From: Caldilineaceae bacterium
GTDB lineage: Bacteria; Chloroflexota; Anaerolineae; Caldilineales; Caldilineaceae
Assembly: GCA_028819675.1 (NCBI GenBank)
Contig: JAPPKT010000071.1
Location: forward strand, 1 to 6,571
Direction: 5' to 3'
DNA: 6,571 bases
Below the pieces are notes generated by a model. It was not told where the DNA came from. It saw only the letters and a list, made by a program, of their open reading frames with translations, and did no database searches. Numbering within the stretch: position 1 is the stretch's first letter; the number at the start of each line of letters is the position of its first letter. Below are positions 1-6,571 of the stretch, in pieces. A program made the translations under genes and the position numbers.

Positions 1-26
1 GGGGGGGGGGGGGGCCCCCCCCCCCC
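1..26. repeat. G14C12 homopolymer palindrome, probably artefactual
   Basis: Fourteen G residues are followed directly by twelve C residues, giving a perfect 24-base self-complementary core. It sits exactly at the window edge. Such a block is very unusual in natural bacterial DNA, whereas poly-G is a known no-signal artefact of two-colour short-read chemistry and can fold back into poly-C during assembly. I read it as a likely contig-end artefact. A true extreme hairpin cannot be excluded from the sequence alone. Confidence 0.6.
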
Positions 27-121
27 ACAAGGGAGGGCCGAATAGGCCCGACCGCCCAAATGCAAGGAGAGAGAGGAGAGAGTGCTCTGATTGCCCTGGA
101 GAGATTAGATCGTGAACCGGA

Positions 122-148
122 CGTGGCTTAGTCCTCAGCTAAGACACG
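122..148 (+). other. Hairpin in acnA leader
   Basis: CGTG (122-125) pairs with CACG (145-148) and CTTAG (127-131) with CTAAG (139-143). They are separated by one G/A mismatch and close a seven-base loop, TCCTCAG. That gives nine base pairs in 27 bases. No T-tract follows, so an intrinsic terminator on this strand is unlikely. It could be part of a structured transcript or the end of an upstream transcription unit. I do not recognise it as a known RNA family. Confidence 0.4.
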
Positions 149-263
149 GAGAAGTTCGCCCCCATTCCGGGATGCACACCAGATTACTGGTTTCGGTCCA
201 AAATGGATGGTGGGAGAGGACACCCGCAGGACGTGCCCCTACCGGCAGTTGGGGAGGGCGCGA

Positions 264-292
264 TTGTTTACTGAAGAGACCCCGAAATTATG
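264..292 (+). promoter_or_regulatory. Weak sigma-70-like promoter candidate for acnA
   Basis: TTGTTT (264-269) could serve as a -35 element with AATTAT (286-291) as -10 at 16 bases spacing, or ATTATG (287-292) at 17. Both hexamers match the consensus only partly. The position, in the most AT-rich part of the leader and just before the palindrome and repeats at 297-338, makes it the best candidate I can find. If it is real, those symmetric elements would overlap the transcription start, where a repressor would bind. It is a guess from weak matches. Confidence 0.2.
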
Positions 293-296
293 CCTT

Positions 297-311
297 CTGT
301 AATCAATACAG
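297..311. promoter_or_regulatory. 15-bp palindrome, possible operator
   Basis: CTGTA (297-301) and TACAG (307-311) form perfect inverted arms around ATCAA. The shape resembles a dimeric regulator site. It looks superficially like a LexA box but has nine rather than ten bases between CTG and CAG, so I do not assign it to LexA. The regulator is unknown. Confidence 0.3.
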
Positions 312-312
312 T

Positions 313-338
313 TATCATATGGCGGCATATCATATGGC
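313..338. repeat. Direct repeat TATCATATGGC x2, possible operator
   Basis: The 11-base word TATCATATGGC occurs at 313-323 and again at 328-338, a 15-base period. Each copy contains the palindrome CATATG (316-321 and 331-336). Between them ATATG (317-321) and CATAT (326-330) form an inverted pair around GCGG. It lies one base after the palindrome at 297-311 and about 95 bases before acnA. Together they suggest a multi-site protein-binding region for control of acnA. The regulator is not identifiable. Confidence 0.35.
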
Positions 339-422
339 TTCCCGTCAGGAAGTAGACCAGGCTGGCGAGACGCGGATTCTCCGTCCCGCTTAGCGCCAGG
401 CGACACCGTCAGACCAATTTAC

Positions 423-430
423 AAGGGGGT
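423..430 (+). promoter_or_regulatory. Ribosome binding site of acnA
   Basis: AAGGGGGT is a strong purine-rich Shine-Dalgarno match ending three bases before the ATG at 434. It supports that start over any internal methionine, together with the family-typical N-terminus. Confidence 0.7.
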
Positions 431-433
431 GAA

Positions 434-3184
434 ATGGCTCGACAGGACTATTTCAACGCACGCGATACCCTCCAGACGCGCCGCGGGCCGGTCGCCATCT
501 ACCGGCTGGACGCTCTCGAAAACCTACCTTCGGCCAACGTGAACCGGCTGCCGTTCTCCATCAAGGTGCTGCTGGAGGCCGCACTGCGCCAGGCGGAAGG
601 CTTCGAGATCACGCAAGACGCGATTGAAACCATCGCCGGCTGGGGGCCGGATACTGCCGGAAAAGTTGAGATCCCGTTCAAGCCGGCGCGTGTCATCCTC
701 CAGGACTTCACCGGTGTGCCCAGCGTCGTCGACCTGGCCGCGCTGCGCAGCGCCATGGCGCGCATGGGCGGCGATGCCAACAAGATCAACCCGGTGGTGC
801 CGGTCGACCTGGTCATCGACCATTCGGTGCAGGTGGACCGGTTCGGCTCGGCGGCCGCGCTCTTCTTCAATGCCGAGCGCGAGTTCGAGCGCAACCGCGA
901 GCGCTACGAGTTTCTCAAGTGGGGCCAGCGCGCCTTTGACAACTTCCGCGTCGTCCCGCCGGCTACCGGCATTGTCCACCAGGTGAACCTGGAGTATCTG
1001 GCCAGCGTGGTGCAGACCTCGGCCGCGGAAGATTTCGACGCGCTGGAGGCGTACCCCGATTCACTCGTCGGTACCGACAGCCATACGACGATGATCAACG
1101 GCCTCGGCGTGCTCGGCTGGGGCGTGGGCGGCATCGAGGCCGAGGCCGTCATGCTGGGCCAGCCGATCTACATGCTCATGCCCGACGTCGTCGGATTCAA
1201 GCTGACGGGCGCGCTGCCCGAGGGTGCGACAGCGACCGACCTCGTGCTGCGGGCGACCGAGATGCTGCGCCAGCAGGGCGTCGTGGGCAAGTTCGTCGAG
1301 TATTTCGGACCGGGCCTGGGCCGGCTCAGCCTGCCCGACCGGGCCACGCTCGCCAATATGTCGCCCGAATACGGCGCCACCATGGGCTTCTTCCCGGTCG
1401 ATCAGGAGACGCTGCGCTACCTCGCCGACACCGGGCGCGACCCGGAGACGATCGATCTCGTTGAACGCTACTGCAAGGAGCAGGGCCTCTTCCACACTGA
1501 GGACACGCCCGACCCCATTTTCAGCGAAACCATCGAGCTGGATATGGATACGGTGCGGCCCAGCCTGGCCGGACCGAAACGACCCCAGGACCGCATCGCC
1601 CTGTCCGACATGAAAGCGCGATGGGGCGGAATGCTCTCGGCGCCCGTTGGCCCGCAGGGCTTCGGCCTGGAAAGCGCCGAGTTGGACAACAGCGCCGAAG
1701 TCAGTTTCAAGGGCACCGACTTTTCGCTGGAGCACGGCGACGTCGTGATCGCGGCCATCACCTCCTGCACCAACACCAGCAACCCAACCGTCATGATCGG
1801 CGCCGGCCTGCTCGCAAAAAAGGCGGTCGAACGGGGTCTGGACGTCAAGCCGTGGGTGAAGACCAGCCTGGCGCCCGGGTCGAAGGTCGTCACCAGCTAC
1901 CTGGAGGCGAGCGGGCTGATCCCCTATCTGCAAGCCCTCAACTTCCATACGGTCGGCTACGGCTGCACGACTTGTATCGGCAACAGCGGCCCCCTGCCGC
2001 AGCCGATCCGCGACGCCATTCACGACGCCGACCTGGTGGCGGCCTCGGTGCTGAGCGGTAACCGCAACTTTGAAGGTCGTATCGGGCCCGACGTGCGCGC
2101 CAACTTCCTGGCATCGCCGCCGCTGGTGGTGGCCTACGCCATCGCCGGGACGGTGAACATCGACCTCGAAAACGACCCCCTGGGCTACGACCCCACGGGA
2201 GAGCCGGTCTTCCTGCGCGACGTCTGGCCGAGCCAGGAGGAGATCCAGGCCGAGATCCATCGCAGTCTCAAGCCGGACCTGTTCCGCCAGCAGTATGCCA
2301 ACGTCTTCACCGGCAACGAGCAGTGGAATGAGGTGCCGATCTCCGGCGGCGAGCTCTACGCCTGGAGTCCTGACAGCACCTATATCCAGGAGCCGACCTT
2401 CTTCCAGGATATGGGCACCGACTTGCCGCCGGTGCAGCCGATCGTCGGCGCGCGCGTGCTGGCCGTCATGCCGGACAGCACCACCACCGATCATATCAGT
2501 CCGGCCGGCGCCATCGCGCCTGACAGCCCGGCCGGCCGCTTTCTGACCGAAAAGGGCGTCCCCCGCTCCGAATGGAACAGCTACGGCAGCCGGCGCGGCA
2601 ACCACGAAGTGATGATGCGGGGCACCTTCGCCAACATCCGCATCAAGAACCAGATGCTGGACGGCGTGGAGGGCGGCTACACAGCCTACATCCCCGCGGC
2701 CGCCGGCCAGGTGACGGACGCCGCCGCAGGTCTTGAGGAGATGGCGATCTGGGATGCGGCAGCCAAATATGAGCAGGACGGCACGCCGCTGATCATTCTC
2801 GCCGGCAAGGAGTACGGCACCGGTTCCAGCCGCGACTGGGCCGCGAAAGGGCCCTGGCTGCAGGGCGTCAAGGCGGTGATCGCCGAGAGCTTCGAGCGTA
2901 TCCACCGTTCCAATCTGGTCGGCATGGGCATCCTGCCCCTGCAGTTCATGGAAGGCCAGAACATGCAGACGCTGGACCTGAGCGGCTTTGAGACCTACGA
3001 TGTTGTCGGTCTGACCGAAGAGATGAGACCCAATCAGGCGTATACCGTGCGCGTGACGCGCGAAAACGGAGTTGTCGGTGAGTTCGGCGTCACCAGCCGG
3101 CTGGACACGCCTGTCGAAGTCAACTACTACAAGAATGGCGGGATTCTGCACACTGTACTGCGGCGTCTCGTCAAGGAAGACTGA
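434..3184 (+). CDS. acnA: Aconitate hydratase AcnA (aconitase A / IRP1 type)
   Basis: A cytosolic [4Fe-4S] enzyme that interconverts citrate and isocitrate via cis-aconitate in the TCA cycle. The 916-residue length is normal for the AcnA/IRP1 family. The large N-terminal aconitase domain (roughly residues 60-570) carries [19 protein letters not shown] (212-230) and the cluster cysteines: Cys445 in [10 protein letters not shown], and Cys511 and Cys514 in [25 protein letters not shown] (541-552) contributes active-site arginines. After a linker, the C-terminal swivel domain holds [15 protein letters not shown] (716-730) and the substrate-binding loop [12 protein letters not shown] (795-806). 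The family-typical signature residues I checked are intact, so I predict an active enzyme. Family members can bind RNA when the cluster is lost; nothing here shows that role. It heads a probable operon with the peptidase gene 18 bases downstream. 2-methylcitrate dehydratase AcnD is related, but length and overall pattern favour AcnA. Confidence 0.97.
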   Translation: MARQDYFNARDTLQTRRGPVAIYRLDALENLPSANVNRLPFSIKVLLEAALRQAEGFEITQDAIETIAGWGPDTAGKVEIPFKPARVILQDFTGVPSVVDLAALRSAMARMGGDANKINPVVPVDLVIDHSVQVDRFGSAAALFFNAEREFERNRERYEFLKWGQRAFDNFRVVPPATGIVHQVNLEYLASVVQTSAAEDFDALEAYPDSLVGTDSHTTMINGLGVLGWGVGGIEAEAVMLGQPIYMLMPDVVGFKLTGALPEGATATDLVLRATEMLRQQGVVGKFVEYFGPGLGRLSLPDRATLANMSPEYGATMGFFPVDQETLRYLADTGRDPETIDLVERYCKEQGLFHTEDTPDPIFSETIELDMDTVRPSLAGPKRPQDRIALSDMKARWGGMLSAPVGPQGFGLESAELDNSAEVSFKGTDFSLEHGDVVIAAITSCTNTSNPTVMIGAGLLAKKAVERGLDVKPWVKTSLAPGSKVVTSYLEASGLIPYLQALNFHTVGYGCTTCIGNSGPLPQPIRDAIHDADLVAASVLSGNRNFEGRIGPDVRANFLASPPLVVAYAIAGTVNIDLENDPLGYDPTGEPVFLRDVWPSQEEIQAEIHRSLKPDLFRQQYANVFTGNEQWNEVPISGGELYAWSPDSTYIQEPTFFQDMGTDLPPVQPIVGARVLAVMPDSTTTDHISPAGAIAPDSPAGRFLTEKGVPRSEWNSYGSRRGNHEVMMRGTFANIRIKNQMLDGVEGGYTAYIPAAAGQVTDAAAGLEEMAIWDAAAKYEQDGTPLIILAGKEYGTGSSRDWAAKGPWLQGVKAVIAESFERIHRSNLVGMGILPLQFMEGQNMQTLDLSGFETYDVVGLTEEMRPNQAYTVRVTRENGVVGEFGVTSRLDTPVEVNYYKNGGILHTVLRRLVKED

Positions 3185-3202
3185 AAGAGGGAATGTCGCC
3201 TT

Positions 3203-5041
3203 ATGGCTGTACGTACGGAAGGAAAACAGGAACGCTATCAGATGTCGGGATGGGACCTCAGCAGGCTGGTGCCGTCCGTTCCCGAGGCTAACGGGTCCGG
3301 GACGCCTGCGCCCTCCACTGCTGCTGTAGAAGAGTTGCTGGGGCAGCTTGAAGAGAGTGTCGCCGCGTTCGAGTCGCTGCGGGATGAGCTCTCAGCGCAG
3401 ATGGAAACGGCAAGGCTGATTGATGCGATGCAACAGTACGAAGAGATCAATACGCAAGCCTACCGGCTCTTCGCTTACGGCAGCCTCTGGTTCTCGTCGG
3501 ATACCCAATCGCCGGACGCGCTCACTTACACCAATCGCATGAATCAGTTGCATGCGGAGATAGGGAATCGAATGCTCTTCTTCGAGCTCTGGTGGAAAGG
3601 GCTGGACGAAGAAGAGGCCGAAGCCCTGCTACCGGATGCCGGTACCTACGCGGACTTCCGGCACTTTTTGCAGGATATGCGTCTCACCAAGCCGCACATG
3701 TTGGAAGAGAGCTCGGAACGCATTATCAACTTGAAGAACACCAATGGTTCCAGCGCGCTCACAACCATCTATTCGATGCTGACGAACAGGCTTGAGTTTG
3801 AGCTGGAGGTGGACGGCGAGTTGAAACAGATGACCCGCGAAGAGGTCATGGCACACGCCTACTCGGCTGACCCCGACATACGCGCCGCCGCCTACCAGTC
3901 CTTATACAAGGTGTACGAGGAAGAGGCGCCGATTCTGGCACAGATCTATATTAATCTGGTGCGGGACTGGTATAACGAGAACGTCACGCTGCGCAGCTAC
4001 GAGTCGCCAATCGCCGTGCGCAATCTGAACAATGATATTCCGTACGCAGCCGTCCAGGCCCTGTTGGAGGTTGCGCGCCGCAACGCCCCTCTCTTCCAGC
4101 GCTATTTCACGCTCAAGGCCAAGTGGCTCGGTGTGGAAAAACTGCGCCGCTACGACATTTACGCGCCACTTATGGAGTCGTCACGCGACGTTTCCTATGA
4201 CGATGCGGTCGAACTTGTCCTGGAAACTTTCACGAACTTTGATCTTGACTTCGCAAGCAAGGCCCAGCGCGTCTTCGACGACAACCACGTTGACAGCGAG
4301 GTCCGAAAAGGAAAGCGGGCCGGCGCCTTCTGCGCCACGGTGATGCCGAGCATCACGCCCTATGTACTCTTGAACTACACCAACAAGGTGCGCGACGTCG
4401 CCACCATCGCCCACGAACTGGGCCACGCCGTCCACAGCATGATGGCCGAGGACCACTCCATTCTGACCCAGCACTCCTCGCTGCCGCTGGCAGAAACGGC
4501 GTCGGTCTTCGCCGAAATGGTGATGAACGAACAGCTGCTGGCGGAGGAAAAGGACCCGCTGGTGCGGCGCGAGATACTGGCTTCGAGCGTCGACGACATC
4601 TACGCTACAGTGATGCGCCAGGCATTCTTTACGATTTTCGAAGAGGACGCCCATAAGGCCATACAGGAGAACGCCTCACCCCAGGATTTGGAGCGTCTCT
4701 ATTTCGAAAATCTGCAAGAACAGTTCGGCGACAGCGTAGAGCTGTCTGACGAATTCAAATTTGAATGGGTCAGCATCCCCCACATCTACCAGGTGCCTTT
4801 CTACTGCTATGCCTACAGTTTCGGCCAGCTGCTCGTGCTCTCGCTCTTCCGGCGCTACCAGCAGGAAGGCGACGCCTTCAAGCCGGGCTATATGCGATTG
4901 CTGGCACGCGGCGGGTCGGCGCGGCCGCAGGAGATCCTGGAGGAGGCCGGCATCGATATGACTGATCCCGACTTCTGGCAGGCGGGCTTCGATGTGATCC
5001 GGGATATGATCGACGAGTTGGAGGCGATGACCGTTTCGTGA
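3203..5041 (+). CDS. M3 family oligoendopeptidase (PepF-like zinc metallopeptidase)
   Basis: A predicted cytosolic zinc endopeptidase that cleaves short peptides, normally acting in peptide turnover. At 612 residues it matches the usual size of M3B oligoendopeptidases. The N-terminal helical part (about 15-200) corresponds to the M3 N-terminal domain. The catalytic domain contains LRSYESP (263-269), YDIYAPL (317-323), RKGKRAGAF (368-376) and the zinc motif HELGH (His404, Glu405 catalytic, His408), with Glu431 in AETAS as likely third ligand. The C-terminal HIYQVPFYCYAY (527-538) carries the His and Tyr residues that bind substrate in this family. No signal peptide or membrane segment is seen. 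The start is uncertain: ATG 3203 has AGAGGG 11 bases upstream, while ATG 3242 (residue 14) gives MSGWDLSRLVP, nearer the usual family start, with AGGA 10 bases upstream. Probably co-transcribed with acnA. Its DNA is somewhat less GC-rich than acnA. The subfamily (PepF versus other M3B) is not certain. Confidence 0.93.
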   Translation: MAVRTEGKQERYQMSGWDLSRLVPSVPEANGSGTPAPSTAAVEELLGQLEESVAAFESLRDELSAQMETARLIDAMQQYEEINTQAYRLFAYGSLWFSSDTQSPDALTYTNRMNQLHAEIGNRMLFFELWWKGLDEEEAEALLPDAGTYADFRHFLQDMRLTKPHMLEESSERIINLKNTNGSSALTTIYSMLTNRLEFELEVDGELKQMTREEVMAHAYSADPDIRAAAYQSLYKVYEEEAPILAQIYINLVRDWYNENVTLRSYESPIAVRNLNNDIPYAAVQALLEVARRNAPLFQRYFTLKAKWLGVEKLRRYDIYAPLMESSRDVSYDDAVELVLETFTNFDLDFASKAQRVFDDNHVDSEVRKGKRAGAFCATVMPSITPYVLLNYTNKVRDVATIAHELGHAVHSMMAEDHSILTQHSSLPLAETASVFAEMVMNEQLLAEEKDPLVRREILASSVDDIYATVMRQAFFTIFEEDAHKAIQENASPQDLERLYFENLQEQFGDSVELSDEFKFEWVSIPHIYQVPFYCYAYSFGQLLVLSLFRRYQQEGDAFKPGYMRLLARGGSARPQEILEEAGIDMTDPDFWQAGFDVIRDMIDELEAMTVS

Positions 5042-5103
5042 AGCAGCCGGTGTCGTCGAACACCTGTGTGCTATTCCCTGGTCAATAACGGCCTTTCCAA
5101 TAA

Positions 5104-5110
5104 GGGGAAG
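5104..5110 (+). promoter_or_regulatory. Ribosome binding site of the DUF4926-like gene
   Basis: GGGGAAG within TAAGGGGAAG lies two bases before the ATG at 5113, with the GGGG core five bases upstream of it. This is a good Shine-Dalgarno and supports both the reality and the start of this small gene. TTTCC at 5094-5098 could pair with GGAAG at 5106-5110 and partly cover it, though the pairing is short. Confidence 0.55.
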
Positions 5111-5112
5111 TA

Positions 5113-5346
5113 ATGTTCAAGGAGCTCGATTGCGTCGTGCTCACCACAGATATTCCTGTGGACGGACTGAGGAAATCCGATGTGGGAACAGGCGTGCACG
5201 CCTATCCTGAAGGAAGGGCCTTTATTGTGGAATTCCTGGCGCAGGACGGCAGCACGGCGGCTGTTACCGAGGTGCTGCCGTCTCAGATTCGGGCCGTTAC
5301 CGCAAGTGACATCACGCACGCGCGCACGACTGGAGTTCAGGCTTAG
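5113..5346 (+). CDS. Small DUF4926-like protein of unknown function
   Basis: A 77-residue protein that I recognise as resembling DUF4926. That family has a pattern of Asp-x-Val-Val-Leu near the start, then an acidic-hydrophobic-Pro turn, Gly-Leu, Asp-Val-Gly-Thr, a tyrosine, and Val-Glu-Phe followed by a glycine. Here these are D6-V8-V9-L10, D13-I14-P15, G18-L19, D23-V24-G25-T26, Y31, V39-E40-F41 and G46, with the closing Q-I-R at 58-60. The alternating short beta-like stretches suggest a small barrel. No signal peptide, membrane segment or catalytic motif is seen. The last 15 or so residues, rich in Thr and Ala, extend past the recognisable part. The gene begins 71 bases after the peptidase stop and may be read from the same transcript or its own promoter. 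Function is unknown. Some such small families sit beside a second small gene, and none is visible here. Confidence 0.75.
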   Translation: MFKELDCVVLTTDIPVDGLRKSDVGTGVHAYPEGRAFIVEFLAQDGSTAAVTEVLPSQIRAVTASDITHARTTGVQA

Positions 5347-5367
5347 ATCGTACCGGGCGTATATCGC

Positions 5368-5412
5368 TGTTCCACGACCCGTCATTTCAAGACGGGCAGT
5401 TCATCGGGAACA
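5368..5412 (+). other. Nested stem structure after the DUF4926-like gene
   Basis: CCCGTC (5378-5383) and GACGGG (5391-5396) form a six-pair hairpin with loop ATTTCAA. An outer pair, TGTTCC (5368-5373) with GGAACA (5407-5412), encloses it. No T-tract follows, so it is not a classic terminator by itself. It could protect the 3' end of the transcript or assist the next hairpin. It matches no RNA family I recognise. Confidence 0.35.
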
Positions 5413-5420
5413 AAGGTAGA

Positions 5421-5449
5421 CTGTCTCACCCTGTCGAGACAGGTTGTTT
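5421..5449 (+). terminator. Putative intrinsic terminator of the acnA-peptidase-DUF4926 unit
   Basis: CTGTCTC (5421-5427) pairs with GAGACAG (5436-5442) around an eight-base loop. A competing fold is CCTGTC/GACAGG around GA (5430-5443). Either stem is followed by TTGTTT (5444-5449), a modest T-rich stretch on the plus strand. Its position 75 bases after the DUF4926 stop suits termination of the rightward unit. The T-run is interrupted by G, so strength is uncertain. Confidence 0.45.
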
Positions 5450-5642
5450 CAGCTTCTCAACTGGTGGGAAATGGGGGCAGAAAAGAAAAGATTGGGGAGT
5501 CGCCTAGGTTGCCCGAAACGTGGAACTCGAGCATGATCTACACGTCCTAGTCCCGCAATATTACCGGCCGCTCGCTTGCAACGAGCCAAAACCGGCCCGG
5601 ACACTCTTTCTGAAAATTCTACGGGAACACTGTACCGACGGT

Positions 5643-5672
5643 GCGTGTATGCGGGCTTTCCTAGGCCCACGC
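5643..5672 (-). terminator. Hairpin abutting the rel stop codon
   Basis: GCGTG (5643-5647) pairs with CACGC (5668-5672), with an inner GGC/GCC stem (5654-5656 with 5665-5667). It begins immediately after the rel stop on the minus strand. No T-tract follows on that strand, so it may only stabilise the 3' end or be chance. Confidence 0.2.
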
Positions 5673-6571
5673 CTACCCCACCAACCGCCGGACCTCCAAC
5701 ACATTCGGCAGACGCTCGATCCGCGTCATGATGCGGGTCAGCTGCGATATATTCGAGAGCTCCAACGTGGCGTTGATCAGCGCCACGTTGTTTTTCATTC
5801 CCGTCACAGCCTCTGCCGACCGCATGTTGATCTTCTCATCGGCCACAAGACCGGTTACGTCGCGCAGCAGACCGGCGCGGTCGTAAGCCTTGACCTGAAT
5901 GCTGACCGGGTACATCTCCTCGCTCTTGGCCCCCCACTGCACTTCCACCAGCCGTGCATGGTCCGCCCGCTGGATCAGGGAGGCGATGTTGGGACAGTTG
6001 GTCTTGTGGATTGAAACGCCGCGCCCCTTGGTCACGTAGCCGACGATGGGGTCGCCGGGCACAGGGTTGCAGCAGCGCGCCGGATGCGCGAGCACGCCGT
6101 CCAGCCCGGCCACCTGCACACCGTCGATCGAGACGGTGCGGTGGGGGGTCTGCCTGGGAAGCTGCTCAGGCTCTTCTTCTTCGCTCTGCTGGCTGCGCTC
6201 GTATTCGATCACCCGCTGGGCAATCGTCTGGCTGGTCACGTCGCCGTAGCCGATAGCAGCCAGAAAGTCGTCCAACTGCTCAAAGCCGCAGATGCGGGCG
6301 ACGAGTTCGTAGGGCTGGTCAACGCTCAACCGCTTCAGGTCCTTTTCCAGGATTTGTCGGCCCTGTGCGACGTTTTCCTCTCTGGCCTGCTTGCGGAACC
6401 ATGTGCGGATCTTGCCCCGCGCCCGCGTGGTCGCCACATATCCCATGTTGGGGTTGATCCAGTCGCGGCTGGGTCCCCCCCGCTTGGCTGAGATAACCTC
6501 CACCTGGTCGCCGTTGTGCAGCTGGCAGTCCAGGGGCACGAGGCGGCCGTTGACCTTGGCGCCGCGGCAGC
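5673..6571 (-). CDS. RelA/SpoT-family (p)ppGpp synthetase/hydrolase, C-terminal part
   Basis: The 3' portion of a bifunctional-type Rel gene, running off the right edge; 298 complete codons are visible. Rel proteins make or hydrolyse (p)ppGpp and drive the stringent response on uncharged tRNA at the ribosome. The visible part begins inside the TGS domain (CRGAKVNGRLVPLDCQLHNG), continues with GPSRDWINPNMGYV and a helical region, then an acidic linker (SEEEEPEQ). The RIS/zinc-finger-like domain has adjacent cysteines in HPARCCNPVPGDPIVGY and a later CPN in KGRGVSIHKTNCPN. It ends with an ACT domain (PVSIQVKAYDRAGLLRDVTG to the terminus). The catalytic hydrolase and synthetase domains lie outside the window, so activity cannot be judged. 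An internal GTG at 6539 is not a true start because the family sequence continues upstream of it. Stop is TAG at 5673-5675. Confidence 0.95.
   Translation of the reverse strand, partial: CRGAKVNGRLVPLDCQLHNGDQVEVISAKRGGPSRDWINPNMGYVATTRARGKIRTWFRKQAREENVAQGRQILEKDLKRLSVDQPYELVARICGFEQLDDFLAAIGYGDVTSQTIAQRVIEYERSQQSEEEEPEQLPRQTPHRTVSIDGVQVAGLDGVLAHPARCCNPVPGDPIVGYVTKGRGVSIHKTNCPNIASLIQRADHARLVEVQWGAKSEEMYPVSIQVKAYDRAGLLRDVTGLVADEKINMRSAEAVTGMKNNVALINATLELSNISQLTRIMTRIERLPNVLEVRRLVG

Larger units (their letters stand above)
27..433. other. Non-coding leader upstream of acnA
   Basis: About 400 bases precede acnA without a convincing gene. A 93-codon open frame (112-393, GTG start) exists, but its product is rich in Arg, Trp and His, has no recognisable domain, and crosses the palindromic DNA described separately, so I do not call it. 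The region holds a purine-only GA tract (64-82), a stable hairpin (122-148), a weak promoter-like pair, a palindrome and a direct repeat. It is visibly less GC-rich around 285-340 than the genes, as expected of a promoter region. A divergent or upstream gene may lie beyond the left edge. Confidence 0.6.
5347..5672. other. Non-coding gap between convergent genes
   Basis: These 326 bases separate the stops of two converging transcription units. The first third carries two consecutive hairpins (described separately). The rest holds a purine-rich run around 5476-5500, a hairpin GCTCG/CGAGC (5570-5574 with 5582-5586, loop CTTGCAA), and three CTAG tetranucleotides (5504, 5547, 5661). Open frames crossing it (for example 5449-5670 minus, and 5520-6014 plus) have no recognisable domain. 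The latter is mostly antisense to rel, so I call neither. I see no tRNA or insertion sequence. Confidence 0.6.

Noticed and set aside
201..219. Two-tetrad G-quadruplex-like run in the leader
   Set aside because: Only pairs of G are available for most runs, which is common by chance in GC-rich DNA.
297..311. LexA (SOS) box
   Set aside because: The CTG-to-CAG spacing is nine bases rather than the ten of the E. coli-type box, and acnA is not a typical SOS gene, so only an unassigned palindrome is claimed.
112..393. 93-codon open frame before acnA with GTG start
   Set aside because: No recognisable domain, odd composition with many Arg, Trp and His, crosses the palindrome and repeats, and lies in what looks like the acnA leader. 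It is not impossible, but it is unsupported.
1061..3151. 696-codon open frame antisense to acnA
   Set aside because: It is a shadow frame produced by high GC at codon third positions in acnA. The sense frame has complete family motifs, and the antisense product shows none.
5049..5064. Hairpin GGTGT/ACACC after the peptidase stop as a terminator
   Set aside because: Only five pairs and no T-tract follows, so it does not support termination between the peptidase and DUF4926 genes.
5449..5670. 73-codon minus-strand frame just after rel
   Set aside because: No domain recognised, GTG start, no clear ribosome binding site, and it overlaps the plus-strand hairpin region.
5520..6014. 164-codon plus-strand frame
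   Set aside because: Most of it is antisense to the conserved ACT and RIS domains of rel.

Overview
The window is bacterial and mostly housekeeping DNA. Three genes run rightward: an AcnA-type aconitase, an M3 (PepF-type) oligoendopeptidase and a small DUF4926-like protein. They converge on the 3' part of a leftward RelA/SpoT-family (p)ppGpp synthetase/hydrolase gene that runs off the right edge. The coding DNA is GC-rich. The gene types and the DUF4926 relative would fit an environmental bacterium such as a member of Chloroflexota. That is an impression from protein style only, since no rRNA or marker gene is present to settle it.

Layout: bases 1-26 are a G14C12 block, probably a contig-end or sequencing artefact. 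Bases 27-433 are a long leader with no convincing gene. It holds a good hairpin (122-148), a 15-bp palindrome (297-311) and a 15-bp-period direct repeat built on CATATG (313-338), which together look like a control region for acnA. acnA (434-3184) is full length with all three iron-sulfur cysteines. The peptidase gene follows after 18 bp, so the two are probably co-transcribed. The DUF4926 gene follows 71 bp later with its own strong ribosome binding site. Bases 5347-5672 are non-coding and hold two consecutive hairpins; the second precedes a T-rich stretch and is a plausible terminator. The rel 3' end (5673-6571, minus strand) carries the TGS, RIS and ACT domains.

Functionally, aconitase serves the TCA cycle, the oligopeptidase degrades short cytosolic peptides, and Rel sets (p)ppGpp in response to starvation. 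All relate to nutrient status, but the sequence shows no direct functional link. I found no undescribed system: no CRISPR array, mobile element, tRNA or rRNA is evident. The items most worth a second look are the operator-like cluster before acnA, the tandem hairpins after the DUF4926 gene, and the DUF4926 gene without an obvious partner.
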